Notes: generated by a model from the sequence alone, not told the origin. Counted from the first letter of the stretch, positions 16,687-24,976 are shown. The stretch is DNA of 64,000 nt from JALCLA01 sp965653565 (GCA_965653565.1 CBFHAI010000020.1:1-64000); one strand, 5' to 3'. Program-made: numbers and translations.

Positions 16687-17145
16687 ATGGAACCGATTGT
16701 TCAGGACGCTCGATCGCTGTACGTGCGGCGCGATGTGCTCAACGCCGATGAGCTGATCGCCTGGGCTCAGGCCGCGCGCTTCGAGGGGATCAAGTCGGCA
16801 GAGAAGCTGCACGTAACGTTGATGTTTAGCCGCGATCTAGTGGACTGGTCGCGCGTGCCGCGAGGTGCGCGGAGTGTGGGAGGGCTTACCGTTCCGCCCG
16901 ATGGTTCGCGGTCGCTGGCGCGGTATGGGGCTGCCTGCGTGTTGGAGTTTGATTCGCCGCCGCTGGTGGCTCGTAACTTTGAGCTTAGGGAAGCGGGCGC
17001 GGTGTGGGATCACGAGGGCTATCGGCCGCACGTCACGATCACTTACGAATCAGCGGCCTTAGACTTGTGCACGGTGCAGCCATATTCCGGATCGATCTTG
17101 CTGGGGTCGGAGGTATTCGAGGAGGTGCCGGCGAGGTATCGATGA
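16687..17145 (+). CDS. 2H phosphoesterase, probable Acb1-type anti-CBASS protein
   Basis: A 152-residue 2H phosphoesterase. The two catalytic motifs are LHVTLMFSR (H42, T44) and YRPHVTITY (H115, T117). Between them is VLEFDSPPLVARNFELREAG, a stretch typical of the phage Acb1 family, in which T4 Acb1 is the type member. That family hydrolyses the cyclic oligonucleotide signals of CBASS immunity. Length, motif spacing and the 'DSP...AR...L...GA' core all fit Acb1 better than the 2'-5' RNA ligase-like or LigT proteins. It is on the forward strand, unlike most of the island. ATG 16687 is the only sensible start. Biochemical function is inferred. Confidence 0.7.
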   Translation: MEPIVQDARSLYVRRDVLNADELIAWAQAARFEGIKSAEKLHVTLMFSRDLVDWSRVPRGARSVGGLTVPPDGSRSLARYGAACVLEFDSPPLVARNFELREAGAVWDHEGYRPHVTITYESAALDLCTVQPYSGSILLGSEVFEEVPARYR

Positions 17146-17149
17146 ACCG

Positions 17150-17186
17150 ACAGTCCCTAGTGGTCGGCTTGGACGCATAGTTAGCC
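17150..17186 (-). other. Partial integron attC site
   Basis: Read on the reverse strand, GGCTAAC then GTCCAAGCCGACCACTAG gives the R'' and L'' parts of an attC site. A degenerate L' (GTCGGTTC) follows, but no R' box. The stop codon of the reverse-strand cassette gene sits inside GGCTAAC. The missing end abuts the Acb1-like gene, so the array is broken here. Confidence 0.6.
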
Positions 17187-17567
17187 ACCTACGCGAACAC
17201 CACCGCTGCAAATGACGCCCCCAAGAAAAGCGAAGAGCAGCGAGACGAGGCCGGCAAGAAGTGCAACTAGTCCATGTGAACGTACGCCAGGCTTTTCTTT
17301 CCAGCTTGGGTGATTCCAATTCGTCGCGAGTTTTAACGCCAGCCATCCGATCATGGCAGTTGCGACGCCAGACGTGTTGAAAGCGACGAGCGTTGTAAAG
17401 AACGCCCGCTCAACAATCCCGGTGACGGACGGAGGAACACGCGGGGCGCCTGACTCTGGTTTCTTGTCGAGACCCATCGCGCGCTTGCAGACCGCGGAAA
17501 AGATCCAAGCTGCCAAGCCGCCACCTAAGAGCGATACCACGTAGCCGAGCAGCCAAGTTCGATCCAT
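17181..17567 (-). CDS. Cassette-borne small membrane protein 1
   Basis: A 128-residue protein with about three transmembrane helices (LLGYVVSLLGGGLAAWIF; FFTTLVAFNTSGVATAMIGW; LVALLAGLVSLLFAFLGGV). It starts at ATG 17567, a few bases after the recombination point of the attC site at 17572-17661, and its stop lies within the next attC. That layout is what integron gene cassettes show. Function unknown; many cassette genes encode unrelated small proteins. Confidence 0.7.
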   Translation of the reverse strand: MDRTWLLGYVVSLLGGGLAAWIFSAVCKRAMGLDKKPESGAPRVPPSVTGIVERAFFTTLVAFNTSGVATAMIGWLALKLATNWNHPSWKEKPGVRSHGLVALLAGLVSLLFAFLGGVICSGGVRVGG

Positions 17568-17571
17568 AGGT

Positions 17572-17661
17572 GACTAACGCCGTGTTAAGCCGCCGCTGCG
17601 CGAACGGGCAACGGATGAGCCAAGCATATCCTCAGCGGTCGGCTTGGACACTTAGTTAGCC
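17572..17661 (-). other. Integron attC recombination site (complete)
   Basis: On the reverse strand the order is R'' GGCTAAC, L'' GTCCAAGCCGACCGCTG, a spacer of about 35 nt, L' CAGCGGCGGCTTAACAC, and R' GCGTTAGTC. The arms pair imperfectly as in classical attC sites, and the sequence closely resembles the aadA1-type site. It separates two small genes in the same orientation. No integron integrase is present in the window. Confidence 0.85.
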
Positions 17662-18044
17662 GGCCAACCGATGCTAAATGCGATGGAAAGCGCCCCCGCG
17701 GCGAGTATGCGTGCCGCAACTGAGGCCGAAAGGTACCTGAAGAAACGTGGAGGACTGGCGCGTGTGGCAGCTCCGATACACCCGGCTAGAAGATATAACC
17801 CAACGGAAAGCCACACTGCTGCCAAGGCAAATGCTGGCACGAAAAAGGCGAATAGCCCACAAGCAATCAATGACCAGCACGATGAGACAGCCAAGAGTTT
17901 CTGGGCGTCTCCAGCTAACGGATTTCTCCCCTCGTAGAAGCCGGAGGCCTGGATCACGTCATCTGTGGCAATGGCGAAAGCTAGGTAACCCGCGATCCCA
18001 TGAAGTAGGGCGAGGCTCTTAAACACCAACTCCGAACTCTCCAT
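17652..18044 (-). CDS. Cassette-borne small membrane protein 2
   Basis: A 130-residue protein with about four hydrophobic helices (ALLHGIAGYLAFAIATDDVI; LIACGLFAFFVPAFALAAVWL; LYLLAGCIG; ILAAGALSIAFSIGW). The ATG at 18044 follows a GTTAGTC box, and the TAA lies in the attC site, as expected for a cassette. No family recognised. It is read in the same direction as membrane protein 1. Confidence 0.7.
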   Translation of the reverse strand: MESSELVFKSLALLHGIAGYLAFAIATDDVIQASGFYEGRNPLAGDAQKLLAVSSCWSLIACGLFAFFVPAFALAAVWLSVGLYLLAGCIGAATRASPPRFFRYLSASVAARILAAGALSIAFSIGWPAN

Positions 18045-18064
18045 GGCCGACTAACTTCAATTCG

Positions 18065-18090
18065 TACCCCACTATGGGGGCGTAATGACC
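18065..18090. repeat. TACCCC-GGGG hairpin shared with the integrase upstream region
   Basis: TACCCCACTATGGGGGCGTA followed by ATGACC resembles TACCCCTACGGTGGGGCGAA followed by ATGCCC at 33653-33678, just upstream of the integrase gene. Each forms a small hairpin. It lies just upstream of the cassette boundary. Confidence 0.4.
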
Positions 18091-18140
18091 GCAGTATCCC
18101 AGCGGCACCGCGACAATCCTAGTCCGCGTTGCGCCGCGAT

Positions 18141-18284
18141 CTACTTGAACGACTCGCCGATCACCTTCCGCAGCAACGCCCAGACGGCCATGGGCGGCAG
18201 CATGATTACCGCCAAGGCGTCGCCAGCATCGGCGGCGGCTCGCAGCGCAGCCACCAGCAACTCATCTTCGCGCCTGTAGTCCAT
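18141..18284 (-). CDS. Very small hypothetical protein
   Basis: A 47-residue frame, MDYRREDELLVAALRAAADA at the start and a hydrophobic helix after it (ALAVIMLPPMAVWALL). It has a plausible amphipathic-plus-membrane plan. No clear ribosome site. Kept at low confidence. Confidence 0.4.
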   Translation of the reverse strand: MDYRREDELLVAALRAAADAGDALAVIMLPPMAVWALLRKVIGESFK

Positions 18285-18362
18285 GCGCAAAACGTACCGC
18301 GCTCAGCGGCGCGGCGGTATCGGCGAATGTCTGGGGGTCGGGTAGGTAAAGTGCGAGCTGAG

Positions 18363-18453
18363 GTCTACGGGAATTCCCGTAGACGTGCCGGTGCCGAATA
18401 CCCCGATTTCAAATCGGAGTATTGGGGGGTTGGTGGGAATTCGCACCAACCCC
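18363..18453. repeat. Cluster of three adjacent palindromes in a gene-free stretch
   Basis: Three hairpins follow one another. GTCTACGGGAATTCCCGTAG begins a 22-bp perfect palindrome (18363-18384). AATACCCCGATTT/AAATCGGAGTATT (18397-18423) has one mismatch. GGGGTTGGTG/CACCAACCCC (18426-18453) has 10-bp arms around GGAATTCG. A fourth, CGATACCGG-GATT-CCGGTATCG, is at 18651-18672. The 396-bp region 18285-18680 otherwise holds no supported gene. It could be a structured RNA, a regulatory region or a set of protein-binding sites. Confidence 0.65.
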
Positions 18454-18680
18454 ATGTGCGCTTTCCTCGGGGTGGGCCGGCGGACCTAGCGGACTACCAC
18501 GTCTGCCAGCCCATGCCGTTGTTTCAGAAGCCCTAACGGCGACTGGTGGTGGAAGTCCCAACCAGCCGACATTGTCGGTGAACCTGCGATCCTGGGCCTC
18601 CGCTGGGCTGGGTCGCACTCGCTGGAAGTACCTACCGCACTGCGGCTGCATCGATACCGGGATTCCGGTATCGCGGATGC

Positions 18681-19007
18681 TCAACTCCGCGGTCGCGTGA
18701 ACGTGACCGTCTCGGTATCCCCGTGTTCCAGCACGATCGAGTCAACCACTTCGCGCATGATCGGCAGGCTGCTTTCGAGATCCGCCAGGCTGGCGGCATC
18801 AACCTCCCAGATGCCGAGCAATTTGCGCAGGGTGTCCTCAAGCGCCTCCGGGCCAAACTTGCCCGTAGCGGCCAGGCAGAAGGCAACCGCCATGACCAGC
18901 GGGGCGGGTCGGCTGCCCTCGTCGCCCCCGTGGCTCGTGTCGTCATTGGCCGCGGTTCGCTCGAAGGCGGCGCGCAGCGGATGGATGTTGGTAGCAAGTG
19001 CGTTCAT
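18681..19007 (-). CDS. Hypothetical phage protein downstream of the tape measure gene
   Basis: A 108-residue protein starting MNALATNIHPLRAAFERTAA, with a hydrophobic central helix (LVMAVAFCLAATG) and an acidic second half. ATG 19007 overlaps the tape measure stop (ATGA) and has GGAG 8 nt upstream. Position suggests a tail or tail-assembly role, but no family is recognised. Confidence 0.6.
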   Translation of the reverse strand: MNALATNIHPLRAAFERTAANDDTSHGGDEGSRPAPLVMAVAFCLAATGKFGPEALEDTLRKLLGIWEVDAASLADLESSLPIMREVVDSIVLEHGDTETVTFTRPRS

Positions 19008-21898
19008 CGGGATCTCCGGGTGATGTTGTCGATTTCGGTTTTCAGCTGACGACCCCAACTCGATACCACGCTCGCCGGCAGTTCCTTGCCGAACACGGTC
19101 ACGTTGGGGTTGAAGTTCAACGTGATGCCGCCGCCTGACGTTGCAGGGCGCGCGGCACTCTCGGCGCGCTGGCTGTTCGTGTTGGTCGCCGTCGGCTGCT
19201 GCGTCGCTCGTTGGGCGGCTTCCTGTTCGCGCTTGGCGTCTTCCTCGCGGCGTCGGCGGTTCTCGTCGAGTCGCTGCTGTTCCTGCGCAAGCTGACGCAA
19301 GCGATCGTCGCTCAGGTATTCGTACTGACCCCGCAGTGCGCGGATGCGCTGTTCGGTTTCGTCGAATTCCGAATTGAGGTCGCGCGTAAGTGCGATCTCT
19401 TCTTCCAGCCGGGCGTTCTGCTCCTGCAAATCTTTAAAAATGTTCGCCTCCTTTCCGCCACCGCTGGTGCGGCGACCAGCCTGCGCTTCGGCAGCCTTGA
19501 GAAAGGCTGCGCTAACGCCGTCCAGTGAACCCGCGGCTTGATCCGCAGCGCCCGCCACGTTGATAAGCGCGGATGCTGATTGACCGGCCTGCGAACCCAT
19601 GTCGGCGGCTGCATCGGCCACGCCACCAGCGGCAGCGGCGGTGTCGCGCAGTGCCGCAGTCGCGCGATCGGCGCCGCCTGCGATCTTCTTGCCAGCTTCC
19701 TCGCCCACCAGGCCGAGCTTCACGAGTTCGTCTTTCAACCCAAGCGCCGCACCCTGCGCCCTCAAAGCCGCGCTCACCTGTGCCTTCTCAAATGTGCTGG
19801 CGTTGGCGACGGCGTTCAACTGCGCCTGCGCCATTGCCACGAACGCGCGGGATACGTCGTCCAGGGAGCGCTGGCCCGCAATGGCGGATTGGCGGATGGA
19901 TTCAAAGTCGCCGCGCGCCGTCTCGGCGATGCGATCGAGTTCGCGCTGCGACACGATGCCTAACCGCTCGAAAGCGTCGGCAAGCGGATCGGCGGCGTTG
20001 GTGAGTTCCAGCACGCGGTTGCGCAGATCAATGGCGGATCGTGCCGCTGCGTCCAGGCTCACCCTGCCACGCTGCGCCGCGGCTTCCAGTGCCGCGCCTA
20101 GGGCTTGGGCCTCAGCGACCGTGGATGCGCCCAGCAGCGCACCTGCGAATGCCGCTTCGATTTGATCGCTCGTGGCGACCGCAGAATCGACGACGGTCTG
20201 AAACGTAGCGATGATCTGCTTTCCGCTCGCGGTGATCTGCTGGCCGAGCAATTCGCCGCTGACACCCAGGCGCCCGAGGGCTTCGGTCAAGATCGGGTCA
20301 AGGACCGTTGCCGCTTCCTCGGCCGAAACCTTCATCGCACCGAACGCCGTCTGCGCGGATTGCTGGAATTTCAGTAATTCTTCGCCGGACAGTTTCTTGA
20401 GTTCGGCGCCCAGGCCTTCGCGGACGGTGGCCGCTACGTTGTTGGCGTACGTACCGACTTGCGCCAGGCCCAGCGCGACGTCACCCAATCGCTGCGGCGT
20501 GTCGGTCTGGAACGTCTTAAACAGTTCTGCAATCTTCGCCTTTGCCGCGTCGGCCGGACCTTCAAGGAACCCGAGCGCGTCGGCGATGTTCTTGGCCTCG
20601 ACACTCAGGCCGCCCTTGATTGCGCGCTGTGCGTCGTCAAAGGCTTCAAGGGCAATGCGGCCTAGCTCGATCTCGGCGCGGATCAGCGCAAGCGGCGACA
20701 CAACTCCCTGCATTTCCGCCGTCGTCTCGCCGATCTGGCTTGCCGTTTGATCCAGCAGGGTCGCGATCTCGGTCAACGCCTGCCCGGCGAAAAACTTCAG
20801 CTGTTTGAACGGCAGGGTCAGGCTATCGAGCGCATCGAACAACGGGCCGACGAGGGTGTCGCTGGCTTCGATGATCGTGAACATATCGCGCAGCGCGCTG
20901 GTCAACTGGTCGACTTCGGTGATTAGCTCGGCGAAATCGATGTTGTCGATGAAGGCGCGCGCCGCGTCCGTACCGCTCTCGAATGTCTCGTTGATCGATT
21001 GCTTTAGCCGGCTAAACTCAGGCGACGACGCAATACGCTTTACTTCGGTATTCAGATCGGCGAATTGCTTGCGCGCGACTTCAAGTCCGCCGCCCTGGGC
21101 GATGTCGTTCTTCACTTGGATGAGCGTGTCCCGCAGCTTGATGAGCTGCGCGTCGAGATCGCCCACTTCGCTAGACGCCGCGCCCGCACGAAGCTTGCCG
21201 AGTTCTGTCGTCAGCAGCGCGATTTCCGCCGCGCCGAGTTTGCCGCTCTCGGCCATCGCGCGAATCTCTTCCTCGGTCTTTCCGAGCGCGCGGCCGAGCA
21301 ATTGAAAGACCGGGATTCCTTTCTCGGTGAGCGACACCAGCGCACGGGTGCCGACTTCACCACGCAAGCTCGCCTTGCCAAGCGCTTCGATCGTGCTGCG
21401 TAGTTCGTCGATGCCTTGGTCATTCGCGGCCGCGTTGTCGATCAGCGCTTGCAGGCTGCCATCGAGCGGATCGATGCCGCGCTTCTTCAACTCAACCGCC
21501 GCAGCGGCGACTTCCTCGAAGGCGAACGGCACGTTATCGGCCAGCTTGCGCACGCTCTCTAGCGCAGCCTCGCCCTGCTCGAAACTGCCGAACGCGGTCG
21601 TGAACTTCTTGCTCAGATCCTCGAAGCGCTCGCCGGTATTGAGGATGTCGACAAGACCATCCTTTAGCTTGGAAAGTCCGACGCCTGCCAGCACGGCAGC
21701 GACGGCGGCGCGGAACGTTGCGACATTCTTGGCGAGCCGATCGAAGCTCGCCGACGAACGTAGGTTCGCTTTCTCGATGCCTTCGGACGCTTTCTCATTG
21801 TCCTTGCGTGCCCTTCCGAACGCGTCGCCGATCTTCTTGAGCTTCGCGGTAACCTGGTCTTTCAGGTCATAGATCGTTTCGATAATCTTGCCGGCCAT
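19004..21898 (-). CDS. Phage tail tape measure protein
   Basis: A 964-residue tape measure protein, the tail-length ruler and DNA-passage component of siphovirus-like tails. The N-terminus is a long coiled region (AGKIIETIYDLKDQVTAKL). A conserved segment, GERFEDLSKKFTTAFGSFEQ to GKASLRGEVGTRAL and GIPVFQLLGRALGK (about 85-210), is typical of lambda/P2-like tape measure proteins. The rest is Ala-rich helix, with hydrophobic patches in the middle and a charged Glu/Arg coiled coil near the end. The usual tail assembly chaperone pair is not seen beside it. Confidence 0.9.
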   Translation of the reverse strand: MAGKIIETIYDLKDQVTAKLKKIGDAFGRARKDNEKASEGIEKANLRSSASFDRLAKNVATFRAAVAAVLAGVGLSKLKDGLVDILNTGERFEDLSKKFTTAFGSFEQGEAALESVRKLADNVPFAFEEVAAAAVELKKRGIDPLDGSLQALIDNAAANDQGIDELRSTIEALGKASLRGEVGTRALVSLTEKGIPVFQLLGRALGKTEEEIRAMAESGKLGAAEIALLTTELGKLRAGAASSEVGDLDAQLIKLRDTLIQVKNDIAQGGGLEVARKQFADLNTEVKRIASSPEFSRLKQSINETFESGTDAARAFIDNIDFAELITEVDQLTSALRDMFTIIEASDTLVGPLFDALDSLTLPFKQLKFFAGQALTEIATLLDQTASQIGETTAEMQGVVSPLALIRAEIELGRIALEAFDDAQRAIKGGLSVEAKNIADALGFLEGPADAAKAKIAELFKTFQTDTPQRLGDVALGLAQVGTYANNVAATVREGLGAELKKLSGEELLKFQQSAQTAFGAMKVSAEEAATVLDPILTEALGRLGVSGELLGQQITASGKQIIATFQTVVDSAVATSDQIEAAFAGALLGASTVAEAQALGAALEAAAQRGRVSLDAAARSAIDLRNRVLELTNAADPLADAFERLGIVSQRELDRIAETARGDFESIRQSAIAGQRSLDDVSRAFVAMAQAQLNAVANASTFEKAQVSAALRAQGAALGLKDELVKLGLVGEEAGKKIAGGADRATAALRDTAAAAGGVADAAADMGSQAGQSASALINVAGAADQAAGSLDGVSAAFLKAAEAQAGRRTSGGGKEANIFKDLQEQNARLEEEIALTRDLNSEFDETEQRIRALRGQYEYLSDDRLRQLAQEQQRLDENRRRREEDAKREQEAAQRATQQPTATNTNSQRAESAARPATSGGGITLNFNPNVTVFGKELPASVVSSWGRQLKTEIDNITRRSR

Positions 21899-22476
21899 TA
21901 GATGAGTCCTGCCTTTTTCAGCGCGAAGAGTTGTTCACGCTCAAGTTCGATGGGAAGGCGCTCGTTCCACACATCGGCGCCAGTTTTGAGTACGTCATCC
22001 TTCGAGTAAATGTCGGCGACCGAAGGACCGAACAGTTTCTTGAGCGGCAGGCGTCCGACGTGCGGGCGGCCGTATTGCTTGGCGGAGTTCTTCCCCACGC
22101 GTCCGTAGAAGTGGTTACCAAACTTCGTCACGCCGAACGCGGCGGTTAGGATGGCTCGACCCTTGCCTTTCAGGACCGCAACGCTCACGCCGCGGCGTAT
22201 CTGCCGAGTGCCGACGAATTCACGCAGCGGGACGCCGCGCTTCTTCACCTGAAACACCAAGCGCAGATCCTTCACCTTCGGCTCTTTCTTGATCTGCAAT
22301 TCGTTCTTGATCGTCGCCGCGCGCAGGTTCAGCGTCGCACCGATGTCACGCGACTGCGCCGCCTTGATCGTGGTCCCTACGCGTTTGATTGCCCGCGTCT
22401 CGCCGATGCGAAGCGTGCGTGCCATGTGCTTGTAGCCGTCTTCGATTTCTTTCAGGCCTTTCGTAATCAATCCCAC
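21898..22476 (-). CDS. Phage minor tail protein, GpZ-like
   Basis: A 192-residue basic protein with the plan of prophage minor tail protein Z. An N-terminal helix is followed by AIKRVGTTIKAAQSRDIG, then a central beta region and a C-terminal helix. It probably acts in tail completion at the head-tail end. Start GTG 22476 has GGGAG 6 nt upstream. It directly precedes the tape measure gene (1-nt overlap). The order is compressed relative to complete phages, which fits gene loss. Confidence 0.75.
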   Translation of the reverse strand: MGLITKGLKEIEDGYKHMARTLRIGETRAIKRVGTTIKAAQSRDIGATLNLRAATIKNELQIKKEPKVKDLRLVFQVKKRGVPLREFVGTRQIRRGVSVAVLKGKGRAILTAAFGVTKFGNHFYGRVGKNSAKQYGRPHVGRLPLKKLFGPSVADIYSKDDVLKTGADVWNERLPIELEREQLFALKKAGLI

Positions 22477-22487
22477 GTTCGTCTCCC

Positions 22488-22515
22488 AATAAAGACACCG
22501 CCCCCGAAGGGGCGG
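22488..22515 (-). terminator. Hairpin with T-rich tail between the protease and tail blocks
   Basis: CCGCCCC/GGGGCGG (7 bp, CGAA loop on the forward strand) is followed on the reverse strand by TGTCTTTATT. It ends only about 12 nt before the GpZ-like start, so it may be a terminator for the upstream genes or a leader hairpin. The 22477-22680 gap shows nothing else. Confidence 0.6.
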
Positions 22516-22680
22516 GCCTGCGGGGTCACCAGATCAGGACTTTCCCTTGAGCAAGTTGGACCCGGCCCACGCTGCCGCGGTTAGTCCGCACTCACGGCTT
22601 GCGGTTTGGGTCGGCCGCGGCGGGACGCCTGCACGCAATTCGGCTGGAGACCCCGAATAGCGTTACCGCCGCGGCCGAGT

Positions 22681-22896
22681 TCAAAACTCGCCGGTATAGA
22701 ACGGCTCTCCGGTCAACATCGCGCGTTGCAGGCGGAGTTCAAAAACACATTCAGGCTCGTGGCGGTGATAGGCGCGCAATGCGGCTTGCCTTGCTTCTGC
22801 GCGCCGCTCGTCGTGGGCTCGGTCGGCGATGCCGATCAGCCCAGCCAAGCGCAATCGATCACGCAGGATGCAAGGCGCAACGGCGGTGGCCGTCAC
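22681..22896 (-). CDS. Small hypothetical phage protein
   Basis: A 71-residue Arg/Ala-rich helical protein ending MLTGEPFYTGEF. Its GTG start overlaps the stop of the S49 protease gene (GTGA), which supports it as real and coupled. No family recognised. Confidence 0.55.
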   Translation of the reverse strand: MTATAVAPCILRDRLRLAGLIGIADRAHDERRAEARQAALRAYHRHEPECVFELRLQRAMLTGEPFYTGEF

Positions 22897-23912
22897 ATGC
22901 GCCGCCTGCGTTGGGCGTATATCTCATCTGCGGACGGCTGAACATTGCTGTTCGCGTCGTGAGTCTTCGCGAAGGCCTTGTCCCATTGCGCTTCTTCCGC
23001 CGTCGGCGCCTGCATGTTGTTCGGCTTGTACGCGTTGGCGTAGATCGCGTCCCAGCTAGTAGCTGCATCGGCGCGCGTGCTGCGAGTGGCGCCGGTCGGC
23101 TGGCGTGGTGCTTGCCCCGACAGCACCCCTTCCAGACTTCCCAGGCCGTCCGCCATACCGGCACGAACCGCATCGGCGCCGGTCATGACGAATCCCTTGC
23201 CGAAGTCGCTTAAGACCTTCGCTGTCGTGGTGCCGCGGTTGCGTGCCACGTCGCGCACGAAGATTTCGCCCAGGCTGTCGACGAGCGCCTGCACGCGGGC
23301 GCGGCCGGCCTCCGTTGACGGGTCGATGCGCTTGTCTGGCGACGCGCTGCTGACGATCTCGACACGGCGGACGCCTGACTTCATGTCGCGCTCGGTCGTG
23401 TCCATGTGCGACATCACGACGCCGATCGATCCAACAATGGCGGTTTCGGCGACGATGATCTGGCTCGCAGCGGAGCCAATCCAATACGCTGCCGATGCCC
23501 CGGTGCCGCCGACGAAAGCCTTGATCGGTTTGATGAGGCGACCGGCGTAGACGAGGTTCGCTAGTTCTTGGATACCTGCGGCTTCGCCGCCAGGTGAATC
23601 GATGTCGAGCACAATCTGCGAAACGAACTTGTTGTCGAGCGCAGTTCGGATATCCAAGGCAAGCGTGGCGGTCGCCGTGGCGCCGGAAATCTCCGTCAGC
23701 ATGCCGGCGTGACGAAAGATCGGGCCGCGGATCGGAATGACCGCGGTGCCGTCGCGCATCGTCACCGTGCGAGTGTTGTCGAGCGGACGGCCGAGCTTCG
23801 TTGCCAGGGCCTCGGGATCGCCGAGGCGAGCGGCAACATCGAGGACGGTTTGCAGAGCTTCGGGCTCGATCGCCCAGGGCTGCGAGGATGCGATGCTAAA
23901 GGCGTCGATCAC
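22893..23912 (-). CDS. Phage S49-family serine peptidase (head maturation protease type)
   Basis: A 339-residue SppA/protein C-like peptidase. IVLDIDSPGGEAAGI marks the substrate-binding strand, GGTGASAAYWIGSAAS carries the nucleophile Ser (about 155), and AIVGSIGVV follows. The catalytic Lys expected about 50 residues later is probably in SPDKRIDP. In phages this protease matures the capsid, sometimes fused to a scaffold. Here the last 90 residues are disordered and could serve as a scaffold, but no capsid gene is present. GTG 23912 overlaps the preceding stop (GTGA). Confidence 0.88.
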   Translation of the reverse strand: MIDAFSIASSQPWAIEPEALQTVLDVAARLGDPEALATKLGRPLDNTRTVTMRDGTAVIPIRGPIFRHAGMLTEISGATATATLALDIRTALDNKFVSQIVLDIDSPGGEAAGIQELANLVYAGRLIKPIKAFVGGTGASAAYWIGSAASQIIVAETAIVGSIGVVMSHMDTTERDMKSGVRRVEIVSSASPDKRIDPSTEAGRARVQALVDSLGEIFVRDVARNRGTTTAKVLSDFGKGFVMTGADAVRAGMADGLGSLEGVLSGQAPRQPTGATRSTRADAATSWDAIYANAYKPNNMQAPTAEEAQWDKAFAKTHDANSNVQPSADEIYAQRRRRM

Positions 23913-24787
23913 TTGTTTTTCTCCGTTCCGAAGAAGCGGGAGGCGGCTTTGCCGACCTTTCCGATCACGCCGCCGCTGAGTTCCGCATCGATTTCGGCGG
24001 CCAACACATCCGCACCCGCCTTGGCGGTCTGCGCAATTCGCTTGTTCCACAGGTCAACGATGCCGTGGCCGCGCGCCGCCGGTCCGACGCCTGGAAGTAC
24101 GACCTCCTCGACTACGCTGAGGGGCATGTCGCCGGATTCGTAACGTTCGCGCACCACTTCGACCTCGGTGAACGCCGGGATTCGCTCGCCGTTAAGTGTG
24201 GCGAAATCGCTCGGATTGAGGCTGTCGTAAACGGCATTGCCGTAGTGCGGATGCAGCGGGTTGTTGACGTGCACACGCTGCGTGATGGTCTCGACGACCG
24301 TCTCACCCGGACGGCAGCGAATCACGTTCGGCGAATGGACCGTCACGCGGTCGTTCGCATGGAGCGTGCGGTTCACCGCATCGATGACGCCTTCGAGCGC
24401 GGCAAGTTTCGAGAGGGTCGCGGTCAGGCCGTCGACGTGCTTCTGGTAGTCGACGCGAATCAACTTCTCGCCCATTTCACGAGCGCGTTCAGCGCGGCGG
24501 GTGAGGCGATCCAGTTCGGCGTTGTGCTCGCGGTCCTTGGCTTCCTCGGCGCGCGTCTCAAGGATCTGAATGCGCTCGGAGATGCGGCGCTGCCGTTCCC
24601 GGCATGCGGTGATCTCGGCCTCGACGCGATCGAGCGCGGCGTCGTCGCCGGCTTCAAGCGGTCCGAGACGTTGAGCAACAAGTTCGCGTTCGGTTTGTTC
24701 CTCGGCCTGCAGCCGGGCGCGTTCGCTCTCGATGCGTTGCTCGACATCGGAAGATGCGAGCGGTGGGGCAAGGGTCTGTGCATTCAT
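23909..24787 (-). CDS. Hypothetical phage protein with long N-terminal coiled coil
   Basis: A 292-residue protein. Residues 15-125 form a Glu/Arg coiled coil. The C-terminal half is beta-rich (VTVHSPNVIRCRPGETVVET, AFTEVEVVRERYESGDMPLS). It is coupled to the S49 protease, so a role in head assembly is possible. I do not recognise the family. Translation starts at ATG 24787. Confidence 0.6.
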   Translation of the reverse strand: MNAQTLAPPLASSDVEQRIESERARLQAEEQTERELVAQRLGPLEAGDDAALDRVEAEITACRERQRRISERIQILETRAEEAKDREHNAELDRLTRRAERAREMGEKLIRVDYQKHVDGLTATLSKLAALEGVIDAVNRTLHANDRVTVHSPNVIRCRPGETVVETITQRVHVNNPLHPHYGNAVYDSLNPSDFATLNGERIPAFTEVEVVRERYESGDMPLSVVEEVVLPGVGPAARGHGIVDLWNKRIAQTAKAGADVLAAEIDAELSGGVIGKVGKAASRFFGTEKNK

Positions 24788-24976
24788 CGGTTACTTCTCC
24801 AGGGTGAAAGCCGGGCGGCCCGGCGTTGGTGACGCGCACGCGAAAGCCCGCCAGCCGATCGTCGGCAGCGGGATTAAGCGGGAGCGGGAATTAAGGCGCC
24901 GACGTCGACCTAGGCGGTCTGGCGTCGTGCAAATTGAATTGGTGGTGAGGCCATGAGGCCCGGAAAACTCTCTGGA

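Noticed and set aside
18409..18684. Short frames across the palindrome cluster on both strands
   Set aside because: They read through the hairpins, lack start signals, and no family is visible; the DNA structure explains the region better.
22540..22680. Possible gene between the GpZ-like and the 71-residue phage genes
   Set aside because: No frame with a start signal; only a terminator-like hairpin can be supported.
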